From the NCBI GenBank assembly GCA_029953675.1, contig JAMWBK010000013.1, forward strand, positions 310,001 through 374,000: a stretch of DNA of 64,000 nt, in the 5' to 3' direction. Shown in pieces: positions 1 to 10,976 of this stretch. The notes beneath the pieces are model-generated. The model ran no database searches. It saw only the letters and a list, made by a program, of their open reading frames with translations, and was not told the DNA's origin. A program made the position numbers and the translations under genes. Origin of the DNA: Rhodosorus marinus. Lineage: Eukaryota > Rhodophyta > Stylonematophyceae > Stylonematales > Stylonemataceae. Positions within the stretch are counted from its first letter, which is position 1; each line of letters starts with the position of its first letter.

Positions 1-112
1 TATGGGCGCGATATAAGAATCGGACGACCAAACAGCAGAGCTTGTGCTTCAATCTTGAACAAGAGCTTCCATTTTTCTGTCTATCCCCTCGACGTCTTCG
101 CGACCTCAGTAG

Positions 113-1331
113 CTAGTATTTATAAGGACGGGGCTCCGCCTGTGATGTTGGTGTGGTAGTAGTGCCCATCGGCGATCTGCTGGGTGAGGCCCCGGTTTCT
201 CTCCGAGGTTGGTAGCCAGATGCCGAACCTGAACCGACTTGAGACTGTGTACTGGGATAAACATTCCTGTCTGGGTCAATAGGTCTTCTGTAGGCCCCAC
301 TAATCTTGCTGAACACCGCCCTCACGACGTCAACGCATCCATTGAGGAGGAAGTCCTTGTTGATCTTCTGCTTGAACGAGACGTGGTTAACGGCGAGGTG
401 CGCGGAGTCTCTGAGACTTCCACCGATGATAACTCCTTGAGGCGGAAGATCGAGACTTCCAACCGCCTTAACCCGTGAAGTCGTCGACAAGTTGATGCTG
501 AATTTGTAGTCAAGTCCCGCTGGAGAATCCACAGCGGCGCCGGAACCTCCTCCCACTCTCGCGCGTAGAACATCCCTGGACTTCACTTTGAAAGTAATGA
601 ACGGTTCATGTCTTCGATAGTTGTATCCCACGCTGTTGGAAGATTGGCAACCAAACGCCAAAGTCCAGTCAGTCGCGTTCAGCTCAGGCTTGGTTGTTGA
701 ACGCAGTGAGTCTTACCTGAGAACCAGAAGGTTTGTATTCGAGCCGAGAACGCCGAGACTTGCAAATGCCGAGTCCGGGAGTGGAGCACCACGAACTCCT
801 AGCCTGATGTCGTCAAGCTTGTACTTGATGTAGGACCAAGCTCTGCCTTGGAAAAAGTCGAAGTCAACCCCAACTTTCAAGGCTTCGCGCTTGCTCTTCT
901 CGTACGGAACTACCCTCAGTTGAAAGAGAGGAGATGCTTTCCAGTGTGAAATGACCGGTAGAATGGGTCGTCCGGAAGACGGACGATCTCCAGGTCGACC
1001 CTGTGCTGAATTGGATGCGTAGGGTGGCGCTTGGTCTTGATAGACCGGAACTTCAGGGTAGAGTGATTGTCCGCCTCCTACAGTGGGCCCCCCGTAAGCA
1101 CCTGTACGAACACGGCGACCAGGGGCTGCAGTTTGAGGATGTACTTCACAAGAAAAGATGAAGGAGGCGGGACGTTTGTTTCAGACTCAACCAAACTCAA
1201 CAGTGAAGCAATTCCAATACATCCAACTCACCAGGAGTATTCCCTCCCCCCCTTATCGGGCGGATCTCTACCCGCTCTCCAGAAACCGGAGCAACCTGAG
1301 GCTCTGCAGGTCTCGATTGATCCTGACCCAT
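113..1331 (-). CDS. Unrecognised protein, 3 exons, about 342 aa
   Basis: Exons 1331-1232, 1125-717 and 632-113 join in phase (1, then 2) at GTGAGT/TGCAG and GTAAGA/ACAG sites, giving about 342 residues from an ATG at 1331. The first 75 residues are Pro/Gly/Arg-rich and probably disordered. The rest, about residues 90-280, alternates hydrophobic and charged residues in short segments such as GVDFDFFQGRAWSYIKYKL and FITFKVKSRDVL, which reads like a beta-rich domain. The C-terminal 50 residues are low-complexity Ser/Pro/Arg. There is no signal peptide or clear transmembrane helix. I do not recognise the family; a membrane beta-barrel or envelope protein is possible but unsupported. The gene is real on coding density and matched splice phases; its function is unknown. 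The 112 bases after the stop look like 3' untranslated sequence. Confidence 0.6.
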
Positions 1332-3315
1332 TCTCTTCAACAATCTTGCCAAAAACAACAGATCCTCCTTGCCTCCTTTTCAAGACCTTTAATTGATTCT
1401 CGTCCCGTACTAATTTCTACTCAACTTTCTCCGAAACGATCGCTTCCCACTTCCTCCCCGGGGGAGAACACAGCATTACCATTTCCATATTCGATCCTTT
1501 TCCAGATCCGTACAAATACCGTTGGAGATATCTCTGAGATACCAGTCCTCTCTAGGGGCTCCGCGTTACAGAGGCGTTTGCGGGCGGGTATGCTATGCGC
1601 TCCTCTGAGGAGACAAAGTAGGTGCATACACGTTGATCATTCTTCCACCTTTCGCATTTTCAATTTCGCCTTTTCCTCACTGTATTGAATTGTCGTGATC
1701 ACTCCTCTTCCGCTCCCGTTTGGGTTTTACGAAACGAGATGCCCTGCTTTCCTGGTAGCTTGGAAATCGGAATACGTGATGTTGCTTTGAGGTATTTAGT
1801 ACCGATCTTCGTCTTTCCCTTGAGGTGAGGTCGCGCGCACACTCAAGACGGACAAGGAAAAGACTTGAGCGTAGTTCTCACCCGTTTTCCAGTTAAATTA
1901 TCAACTATTTAAATATGTTTCTGTGCATTCATGGGATAACAAAACTTAAATCACAGAATTATTAAAAGATAACCACGAAATTATTTTCTTATTATCATAT
2001 CCACTATCTTTATATTTCTCAAACTTATTTGGCTAATAACTCCCGAAGTAGTTTTTATAGTGAATATAAATTATTCTAATCCAATTATATTGGTAAAATA
2101 TGATTTTTGTTGAAACGTTTTTTGAAAACCAATGATATGGCTTGTTCGTCGATGTTTTGGGGGGGTCGTAAGTATTTGTTATTGTTTCAATATTCATGTT
2201 TTTGGGAATAAAAGTACTGAATAGCGATTCTTTGTCGTGCGACGGCAGGCTTTCGGGAGCGAATGAGTTGGTCGGATGGCGTTGTTCGTGCTTGAAGCTG
2301 AGAGGTCAAGGGCATTGACTCCAGTTTTCGATATACTCGGAAGAATTTTCACCTCGTGCAGGTGAATCTTTTTTTTTGAAGGCTTCCCTGTGATCAGGAG
2401 ATGCCCATCATTTGGTTTTTTTGAGCCTGGAGCACCCTGGTACCATGACGCCTACTCGTACGACTGATCAGAAAGATGGTCATGGCAACCACTGAGACAC
2501 TGGCGCTAAATAATATGAGCCAGTGTGAACCCAAGACGTGAGAAAAAAAAACACGGTACACACCAGTGGAGGCTAGCAAAATTTTGGTCCTACTGGTGCC
2601 GCAGACGATGACCGCTCGGTGATCCGGTCGCCATTCGCATTGCTCCACTGCGAATGAGCAGGGTGGACTTTCACAAGTCATTCCCATTCAACCAGGACAT
2701 AATACGACAGAACAAATGACCATAAGATAAGTGGGAAACTACTGTCCAGCAAACGCTCACCATTCGCCCACTAAAACACCCCACGAACGTCGACCCCGCT
2801 CTCAACTGGAAGATGAGGAAGACCAAGCGTCACATACCGTCGCCAATCATCCACGACATAAGACAGACCACGTCCTCACCATTTGGTCCTGTTGAGCATT
2901 GGACACACCTCTTACCCGGTCAACTTTAGCTTCCCCAATGCGCGATGAGGGAAAGCCCCTGTCACCGACCGTCGTCAGTTGCCTGGCGTTGTAAAATGAT
3001 GCTACAAGGGACTACCCAACGGAACTAAAAAGACCAGACCAGCATAGACACTCAGAAGTGCTCATCATTTGGTTCCTATCGGGCACTGGATTAATCAACC
3101 ACACCGCGCTTTACTCGGTTGCCGATGGCGTCCGCAATGGTATCGCCATTGCTGATGAGGACGGTAGAGTGTCACCGGCCATTGTCAGTAAGGCGTTGCA
3201 AAAGCGATGAGAATTTTGAGGTTTTTTTTTGTGAGGATGGGAGGGTGGGGGAAGGGTGGCTGTGGCGTATTGAGTTGGAAATCTTCTGGGTAAAGGAGTA
3301 GAAGAGGTAAAAAAA
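1332..3315. other. Intergenic region with degenerate repeats
   Basis: No supported gene lies between the minus-strand gene starting at 1331 and the heme lyase at 3316. The stretch 1870-2250 is strongly AT-rich. The part from about 2400 to 3210 holds diverged copies of one sequence (see the repeat entry). The open frame at 2394-2687 on the minus strand has one hydrophobic stretch but no splice context or family similarity, so I do not call it. Confidence 0.5.
2879..3210. repeat. Two diverged direct copies of a ~125-150 bp sequence
   Basis: Copy one (about 2879-3002) and copy two (about 3063-3210) share ATTTGGT, then GCA-TGGA, a CGGT block, GCGATGAG/GCTGATGAGG, CTGTCACCG/GTGTCACCGG, CGTCAGT/TGTCAGT and GGCGTTG. 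The order is kept with small indels. A third, more broken copy may start at 2408 (CATCATTTGGT). The second copy abuts the heme lyase 5' region. No terminal inverted repeat or target duplication was seen. Confidence 0.5.
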
Positions 3316-4211
3316 ATGGGAAATTCTGGGAGTGTTGAGGTGAAGGACAAGGCGCCGTCCTGTCCGATGGGATTTGGAGACGAGGAAGGCAAGAATGAAA
3401 CCATCAAAGCTGAGAATGAATCGGGGGATAAGTGCCCAGTAGATCATAAGAACATGACAAAGGATGAGATCAAGAAGAAGATGTACGATGTTTATGGACA
3501 AGAAATCGATCCGCGTAATCGAATGCCAGTCCATGGGAACGAGGTGAGGGGACCGTCTTCTTGGCAAGATTTTTCTGTCATAATATTTTACGCTGGTGAA
3601 ATGGTTTCTAGCTTCCTTCTCCAGGTCAGAAGCAGAGGTTATCAGTAGAAAGAGACCAGAGTACGATCCCTAAGAGCGGTAGTGATGGAACCTGGACATA
3701 TCCATCTCCACAACAGTTCTTCAACGCGCTGAACAGGAAAGGCAAAGCTGGTGATGTGGTCGAAGACGACATGGAGACTGTTGTTCAAATCCACAATAAA
3801 ATGAACGAGAAAACCTGGAAGGAGGTCTTGAAGTGGGAGAACCACCGCCACTGTGAATGTGAAGATATTAAACTGAAGAAGTTCGTTGGAAGACCGTCGG
3901 AGCTCTCCCCCACGGCCAGGATGAACACCTGGATGGGTCACGATGCTCCATTCGATAGGCACGATTGGACTGTAGATCGATGCGGAAAGGATGTGAGGTA
4001 TATCATTGACTACTACTACAAAGATGTCCAAGAAGACGCTGGAAAGGATGCAGAGAGAATACATGTACATGTAAGACCCGCTCTTGATTCCTTTGAGAGT
4101 GCGTATGACCGATTTATGATGAAGGTAAGGCGCACCGTCGGCTGCTTCTTCTTCCTCAAGAGATGGAGAAGACGGTGTGCAATTTCCTAACTTCAGAATG
4201 CGTTTTGGTGA
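3316..4211 (+). CDS. HCCS: Holocytochrome c synthase (cytochrome c heme lyase)
   Basis: The enzyme attaches heme covalently to the CXXCH cysteines of mitochondrial cytochrome c (or c1) in the intermembrane space. Exons 3316-3543, 3630-4124 and a 15-nt last exon 4197-4211 give 245 aa; all junctions are phase 0. The N-terminus carries two Cys-Pro heme-regulatory-type motifs, SCPMG and KCPVDH. The catalytic part has TWKEVLKWE, the hallmark GHDAPFDRHDWTVDRCG with the heme-ligand histidine region, and RYIIDYYY, as in HCCS/Cyc3 families. The last four residues, NAFW, match the short aromatic C-terminus of the family. There is no cleavable presequence, as usual for this protein. An alternative acceptor at 4228, also phase 0, would replace the stop and join the frame to the CX9C gene just downstream (see findings). 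The family call is firm. Confidence 0.93.
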
Positions 4212-4297
4212 TATCGAAAAAACGCTAGTTCTCTCCGCCCATCTGGAAGCCACCGTCGCCAGGAACGACTGACAACCTGACGGATGCATCGGGAGAT

Positions 4298-4830
4298 ATG
4301 CTGAAGGAGTCACTAACGGAGCTGAGGAAGCAGGTTTCGAGTAATGACCTCGACGAGGAAGAGTTTCTGGCGCTGTCTTCTTTGACTTCCGAAAAGATTC
4401 GACAGATCTCAGAAGAAGTCGGTAAGAAATGTGATGGATTGAGACAGTCGTTGGAGGCGTGTGAAGGCGAAGAGTGTGAACAGGTTTCCGTTGCGGCAAA
4501 CTACTGCGCAGCCAGCACGATCTGCGCGTAAGTTGAAGCACATAGTCTCTAAATCCAGACCATCTTTCCGTTCTCATAAAGTGACACAATGGTTTTCCAC
4601 TGGTGCTCAGCACACAAGCAGAGAGTTTCATGAAGGCAATGACCGACGACGACAACGCTGGAGTCGCGTATGAGAGGATGACAGGATGCTTGGAAAGGTT
4701 TCATATCATGGCTCAGAGAGTTATGGCCCATCATGCAGGTCTAGTAAAGATCGGACCTGAGCAGGGAGGGGTCAGTGACTCAAACGCTCAACCCGCCGCA
4801 GCGTCCGCCAGCGAAGGAAAAGTACACTAG
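4298..4830 (+). CDS. Twin CX9C (CHCH-like) protein, probably mitochondrial intermembrane space
   Basis: Exons 4298-4527 and 4611-4830 join in phase 2 and give 149 aa. Around residues 49-77 there are two CX9C segments, CDGLRQSLEAC and CEQVSVAANYC, separated by four residues, then CX5C. Twin CX9C is the signature of Mia40-imported helical hairpin proteins of the intermembrane space. The rest is helical and charged and ends in an Ala/Ser tail. I cannot assign a named CHCH family member. The start ATG lies only 87 bp after the heme lyase stop, and the same frame is open upstream to a TAG acceptor at 4228. It could therefore be a separate small gene, a second cistron, or the C-terminal domain of an alternatively spliced heme lyase. 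That the frame is coding is well supported; the independent start is not. Confidence 0.65.
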
Positions 4831-4974
4831 GACTCTACCTCTTATGGATCGGATGGATCCCTTGTTGTATCATAGAAGACAGTAAAAATGCCCAAGACCA
4901 GTCGAACAGCAAAAGAAGACTTCACATCGAGCTCGCTGCTACTATCGAAGCTGACTGCCTGAGCTTTCACTCAG

Positions 4975-6229
4975 ACCCAAAGCCAAAATCCGTTGAAGAC
5001 AGACTTTTCATCCGGCACCGCTGTCAACGACGCACCAGCGCAACCGCTAAGGAAGGATGATGAGTCGCTGAGGAAGGCTGCCCTGCTTTCTGAGACTCTT
5101 GTGACTCTGGAACTTCCAAATTCGAAAAGCGGGGGCCCGCTTTCAGAGCAAGATCGGAGTCGCAGTAAACTAGTCATCCAGATGAGGCCGCCTTTCCACT
5201 GCGCAACTTGGCTGGATCGGAAGACATCAAGAGTCAGGTTCGACCTGGATCAACCAAATCCGTCACAAGCATGACCCGGTTTGAGCACGAACGGACGGGA
5301 AAGTTGTACTGTATAAGGACAGACCAGCATCGCCAACCGAACTAGTCGAGCAGCTCCTCCGTAGCGAGGTCAACGGAAGCATATGCTGAGTGGATTGGAA
5401 TGATGGTTAGGCTCTTTTAGATCTGCTTGCGTTACGCTTTGAAGGCGGACTGAACGGGTCGGACGGGGCCAGAGGGCGTCTCTCACCATGCCTTGAGGAT
5501 ATCCTGGAACGTTGGGTTCTGGATCGACCCTGGATGGGTTCGCGTGTGGTCGTTGAGACGACCTCAAGTCAGTCGTTCGAGGATTTCGAGTATTCGGCCG
5601 TGTTCGTTCCTCGGACAATGCTTAGAGAGCTCAGGTGCGGAAGGTGGCCGCCTCATTCTGATCATCTCCTTTGTTTCCGTTGAACCAAAATGAAACGCAG
5701 TGCTGAGATGGAGTTCTCCCCGTTATCGTTGCATTGGTGCAAGGCACGTATTCGCAGGCGTAGACTTCGCTGATGGACAAACCATCGCTGTCCTGACCTG
5801 CCAGAAGGCATCCGTTCCACTAACAAACTGGGGTGATGAGGAGGCTGCTGAGAAGGATCGCCTACTCGAACGGGTAGGAGGTCTTATTAGCACTGGTTGG
5901 TACCAATCCGCTCCTTTTCTCTAACGAATCGATTTCGTCAGTTCCTTGAGTGGGCGAAGGATCTGAGGTCGAAACTTAAGGCGAAGGGATTCTGGTCTGA
6001 CTTTACTGATCCATGCACTGGACTGCCTTATAATGGAGACTCCACTGGATCAATTTATCCCGATGTCGATGGCTTTGAGCGGCTCCTTCATTACTCGGTG
6101 GATGGCTCGATGGGATGCCGGATTATGAGCCACCCCAAGTGGCGATTCTCCTCCTACCCCGCGACCTTTTTCACAACAGCACCTCCGGAGGAGCTCATAG
6201 GTTCATTGAAGCTCACCAATGGGCTCTAG
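4975..6229 (+). CDS. MMADHC: MMADHC (cblD) cobalamin trafficking protein
   Basis: MMADHC works with MMACHC to deliver cobalamin to cytosolic methionine synthase and mitochondrial methylmalonyl-CoA mutase. Likely exons are 4975-5164, 5286-5360, 5421-5634, about 5708-5873 and 5942-6229. The third carries the EDFEYSAVFVPRTMLREL segment. The last two match the family core: DGQTIAVLTCQK, then LLER joined to FLEWAKDLRSKLKAKGFW, DFTDPCTGLPY and a C-terminal AAPP-like loop before the stop. The intron 5874-5941 is phase 0 and well supported. The N-terminus is unresolved: the frame at 4975 needs a short upstream exon, perhaps around 4846-4880. The acceptor after 5634 is also uncertain, because the best consensus site (5700) gives the wrong frame and a weaker one at 5707 restores it. 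The family assignment is firm despite this. Confidence 0.82.
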
Positions 6230-6652
6230 AGCAGGGCGTTTTACCCGTTCACATGCACAGTTATTCCCCGGGTGTGCGAACCACGGCTGCGTTCGGAGTT
6301 CAATCCGGGTCTTGAATAGGATGGCTAGCCAGCAAGAAGAAAATGATATAAGAGCCGATTTTCGAGTGTTCCGTGAGCCTTGATCCCGACTTGATCCGCT
6401 GCGGAAAACGTTCTTGCTTGCAATCAAAGGTCAAACGGTGAGTCCCATGTACCAGCACTTCTTTACCCCCGCATAGTTACTCGATTAAAAAAATTATTAG
6501 GAAAGGCTACGGCCTGATCGGCCTACCCCTCGCTCACTCTACGAATGTGCATCCGCTTCTACTCTCATAAATAGGCGCTGCGGAAGAAGAAAGTGTCTCC
6601 AACTATTCCAGTCACGGTATTAACCAAAAAACATAATAATTAATGCAGGCGT
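6230..6652. other. Intergenic, convergent 3' ends
   Basis: This stretch separates the MMADHC stop from the stop of the minus-strand gene at 6653. It holds only presumed 3' untranslated sequence. I see no RNA gene or repeat. Confidence 0.5.
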
Positions 6653-8098
6653 TCAAGGCCTGCCGCCTGTCATGATCATATCGAAAGGCGTGTATTCGTC
6701 GTCCTCAGCATCGTCCTCGTCATAAACATTGCCAAGTCGTTCTTCTACATCGGCATCCGCCAACGGCGAAACCGCTTTGAAACTCTTCAGGGCTGGGAAA
6801 GCACCCTCCTTCGAGGCTGGCTTCTGCGCACCGAGTAGACTCATCGGCGATTTCTTGCGCCGGGATATGAATTCTGCGTATTCATCCACCCCCTGGTCGC
6901 ATTCAGCACTCTGGGAGCTCCGTCCACTTTCTCTATCGGAACCTTTGGTCATAACAGCTCCTGTAGTCTGTCTTTGGCCGGTCATTGAGTCGCTGTCCCT
7001 CCCCTGGGGTTCTCTACCACGACTAGAGGCTTGTACCCCTGAGGGACTACCGGAAGGTCCATCCAAAGATGGGGTTGTCTGCTTTACGTTCAGGTCGTTC
7101 AGAGAGCTCTGCCTAGAGACTGACTGTGATGACCGGGCCTTCATCCTCAGAGAAGCTTCTCGGGACAGTGAGGCAAGGTCACCGGACTCGCCCCTCGCAG
7201 AGGGGTTCACCGGAATGTTCAACCAATCCCAGTGAGGATTGCTCACAGAAACCGTTCGCCTTTCCGGTTGGAAGGAATCAACAATCTCCGCGCCGTCTGC
7301 ACTAAGGCGTCTGATCCCGATGACCCCCATGGAGGTGCCATGGACCTTGCTTCCACTACCCACAAACATATGGGTGTCATGTGTGCCCCCATGACTGGCG
7401 GGTCCGTCATGAAGACCTTCAAGGTCCCCAACATCCACGTCTTTTGCATCGGAATCACTCCGAGCGGCGACAGAGGAAACCGGCGAAGGGGCTGAAAGGA
7501 GCTCGGTGAGCGGAAGAGCAAATCCTTCGTGGGGGTCTACCCTATCCCTTAAATCCGCTGGCTGAGCAGGGTCGTCGTCACTGAGAGACGAAGATGCCTT
7601 GCCTGGACGATTCACGGGTGATAGGACCCAGTTCCAAACCCTCTTCCCTTTCATCTCTTCCAACCCTGGATCAGGAGTCATCGGTTGATGCGCCTGAGGC
7701 ATGTGTTCAGCAGACACACTTGAAGTGCGGCTGTGCCCACTCTGGACATTGCTCAGTGATCTTCGACCCACAAGGGGCTGGCGAAAGACCTTTCTCTTGT
7801 CACCACGTGGGGTATGACCTTCAGCACACAGATCAACCTCCGTGGCACTCATATCCCGAGCCGGCGACGCGGAATCCTTCTCGAATCTGCACAAACTCGT
7901 TGCGCGCAGGTCAGGCTCCCGTTTACTCGATCCTTTCTTCAACCAGAACAACCGCCTCCCGCCTCCCCATTTCTCCACAGCGCCTTGCGGTTCCTTCCCT
8001 TCAGCCCCGCTTTTTCCCTTCGAAAGCACGCCTCGAAGCTTCATAGAGAACGGCTTCCGGCTACTACCGTCCTGCCCTACATCATCGTCCGCCATCAT
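6653..8098 (-). CDS. Uncharacterised disordered Ser-rich protein, 481 aa
   Basis: This is a single uninterrupted frame of 481 codons from ATG at 8098, long for this intron-rich locus. Composition is Ser/Gly/Asp/Arg-rich throughout, with no transmembrane helix or recognisable fold, so it is predicted mostly disordered. Basophilic kinase-type sites (Arg-x-x-Ser or Arg-Arg-x-Ser) recur: GRRSLSN, SRTSSVS, IRRLSAD, SREASLR and SRQSSLND. The C-terminus ends in an acidic run followed by YTPFDMIMTGG, which looks like a short linear motif. Two Trp-containing islands, VWNWVLSPVNRPG and HWDWLNIPVNPS, are the most structured-looking parts and resemble each other (W-x-W-[VL]-x(2)-P-V-N-P). I do not recognise a family. 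A scaffold or regulator controlled by phosphorylation is an inference from composition only. Confidence 0.6.
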   Translation of the reverse strand: MMADDDVGQDGSSRKPFSMKLRGVLSKGKSGAEGKEPQGAVEKWGGGRRLFWLKKGSSKREPDLRATSLCRFEKDSASPARDMSATEVDLCAEGHTPRGDKRKVFRQPLVGRRSLSNVQSGHSRTSSVSAEHMPQAHQPMTPDPGLEEMKGKRVWNWVLSPVNRPGKASSSLSDDDPAQPADLRDRVDPHEGFALPLTELLSAPSPVSSVAARSDSDAKDVDVGDLEGLHDGPASHGGTHDTHMFVGSGSKVHGTSMGVIGIRRLSADGAEIVDSFQPERRTVSVSNPHWDWLNIPVNPSARGESGDLASLSREASLRMKARSSQSVSRQSSLNDLNVKQTTPSLDGPSGSPSGVQASSRGREPQGRDSDSMTGQRQTTGAVMTKGSDRESGRSSQSAECDQGVDEYAEFISRRKKSPMSLLGAQKPASKEGAFPALKSFKAVSPLADADVEERLGNVYDEDDAEDDEYTPFDMIMTGGRP

Positions 8099-10976
8099 CC
8101 GAAATCACCCCTCGTTCCTCCTCCCTTCCAAACCTACAAAATAACCCTCACTTGTTCCATCAACATACACCCATCCATTTCAATACTGAACGTAACCATT
8201 AACCTCTCTTCACTCTCTCTCCTTCCATCAGTTCCCATTTTCAACCCCTTTCATCACCCCCCTTACCCCCTATATAACAACCCTCCCTCCTCCTCCTTCC
8301 CTACCAGAGCCAACTCTTCTCCAACACTCTTCTCCATATTCACTTTTTTTTCAAAACAAGTCCTCTATCAGCTCAAGACAAAAGACTCCACTAAACAAAA
8401 GCTTTCAAATCAGATACAGAGGATTTCATTCTTTCCTTTACCCCCCTCCCACCCCTTTTTTACGGTCATCCGTACTATCTACACTGATTTTAAAAAATAA
8501 TTTAGACTGTTTGGAATCATTCTCAGATTGATAAGATAGGGGGTTGCTTTGTTCGCAATAAGTTGGTCCCTCCACCCTAGAACTAGAAATACAATAAAAG
8601 CGGAGTTGGAAGGTCACTATTGTGGTCATATAATTTTTATTAATTATACTATTTTATTGTTAGTTTTCATACTTTTTAGATATACCTGAGATGATACGAT
8701 AAATACTACAAAACTCAATATTCAATCATATTGTATTGTTACCTCGATTAAGTTTTTATAAATTGTAAAAACGAAATCATCTATATATTTACTTGTTAAT
8801 AAAATATACCATTCCGTTCCATATTCAATCAAAATATTTCCGTCCTCCTATATTTATAGTTTTTCGCTGGTGATCGAGATAGAGCTTGAAAATAAACAAA
8901 GAAAAACAGATTTCCACTTCGCGCGCGGGTGATCTTTCGGTTTATCAGCTCTCCGGTTACCCCCTCCCAGGAGAGAAAAGAAAAACAGCAAATCAAGAAA
9001 GTCAATCGTTTCTTTTTAAAATTAAAATATTCAAAGTCTTGTTCGTGCTGAGAAGAAACCTTCCCACGCCCACCCCCCAGGAGGGCTGTTGTCATGGATT
9101 GGAGATTGGGAGTCACCCTGAAGTTCTTCGATAATAAAAAACAATAATAAATTCTCGTATGTACAATCTATTTATAGTGTTCGCCTGGTGAGGATTGTCA
9201 TAAAAAGTCCTCAAAAGGTTGTCAGACGCGTCCCCAAAATCAAGTCCAGGTAATATGGAATAAAAGAAGAAAGTACGGGTATGGTTAGTTAAAAAGCTTT
9301 ATAAAACCTTTCTAATTTGGTGTTTATCGGACACATCGTGTCAAATATGTTCTTTAACATATTGCGAAATGTATTTTTTATTTAATAGTACGGTACTAAT
9401 GATTTTTACAACAAATTGTATCGGACGAAACATAACCACGTTATTATTGGGATGCGCGTAAGGTGCTGACTCTGGTCGTGATCATTGGAGGGAGCGAGCC
9501 ATAGCCGACCTTCCACCTATTAGTGAAAAAAATCACTTGCGACAACGTCATATCCCAGATTCTCAAAGAGTACAACCAACAACTAGCTCAGACTCAGGCC
9601 GCTGAGCGAGCTAAGTTCGTGTCTGATGCCTTGCCATGAGGTCTGGAGCACCGATTTTCACGTTACAGTTCGATCTACCAGTTCATGCTGCCCTGTTGAG
9701 ATAGATGGTGTTGATCGAATTATTAGACCCACTAACTGTGCAAGGCTGGGACAGGTTACGTTAGCTCACGCGCAGGTGGATACCTACCAGATCCAATGTC
9801 CCAATGGAGCATATAGCGGACATTATTGGAGCATCTGCACAGTATAGCTAACTTCGATCAGCAGCCTAGTATCATGGATTCCGATTTTCCGATTCCGCCA
9901 ATGTTCGACCTTGTGAAGCACCGGGCCTCGCTGTGACAGTGCGGAGTATCTACTGTTCAAGGTATGTTCGCCATATACGTCTTCATTATCGTTTACTCAG
10001 AGACAGTAGCCCTGAGCGGATGAAGGCTAGGCCGAACCGAGATGTGTCAGTATTTTAAAGACACTCGACTCATCCACACAGTAAACTGGGGTCTCCCTCT
10101 ACGTCCTGTTGTTTAAACACCAGCAGCGTTCACGAGCGCACCAATCGGCTCTCCTTGCAGATCACTCGATCGAGTTTTCTGTTGTGCTTTATTAGTAGAA
10201 CTAACGACCCCGGATGGGTGTCGTAGGAGGGGGAACAGGGAGCCACAGTCACCCCAGCTTAACTACTAAAAACTACTGGCACTCTTGCAACTAGGAAGTG
10301 CAACCCAAGAGTTGCCTCGCCGCAGCGTGCAGTTCATCGCAGCAAGGGCTTTGCTCAAGACGGTAAGCCACGAGCCCAGATGCTGTTGTAACGTGCGAAT
10401 GCTTCGTTGGTCCCGAACAAGCACTTTTCTGTTCGTTGCTGTTGCGCGTGGGGAAGCGAGATGTCCCCCCGCGCTATCGTGAATTGAGAATTGTGAGAGC
10501 AAAACTGAAGTTGGGGAAAACTTATAAAGTGTTTTGGAATGCTTTGAAGGTATATTGGATGAATGGATTTACCCCCTGTGTAGAGCTCATGCTCAATCCA
10601 TGTCTGAATTGTCTATTTTTTTAAAAAGAAAAGAGTTTATTCATCTTTCGGTCGAATCCGCATTTTGGTTTCTGGGTGAAGGTGGAATGGTCTCCACCCA
10701 CCCTGCAGCAGACACTGAGAATTATCTGGTCAATGAGTGGGATCGGTTCCCATTCTTCCCCGTGGACAGCCCAGGCAGACGGGCTATGATTTTTTTACAT
10801 CGGCCCCTTCTTAGGAACCGGAGACCAAGTTAGCTACCATGTCCTCCACAAGCTCTTTCGTTCACTATCGTTGGATTCATCCTATTAAGGGGCAGTGAAC
10901 GTCTGTTTAAAATCGCCAGCGATACTTTTTTCATCGACTCCGCTCGAATTTTGCTGTACAACCTGGCTGTCTTCCT
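8099..10976. other. Long gene-poor stretch
   Basis: From 8099 to about 8500 the plus strand is C/T-rich, consistent with the promoter and 5' leader of the minus-strand gene. About 8640-8830 and 9120-9420 are AT-rich. A short fragment at 9541-9639 reads as a coding-like, coiled-coil segment (see findings). The element near 10196-10250 resembles one near 26720-26775. No complete gene is supported; the open frames at 10266-10833 lack family similarity. Confidence 0.45.

Noticed and set aside
3642-4655. Minus-strand frame of 337 codons opposite the heme lyase
   Set aside because: It spans heme lyase exons, introns and the CX9C gene in antisense; the plus-strand genes have strong motifs and matched splice sites.
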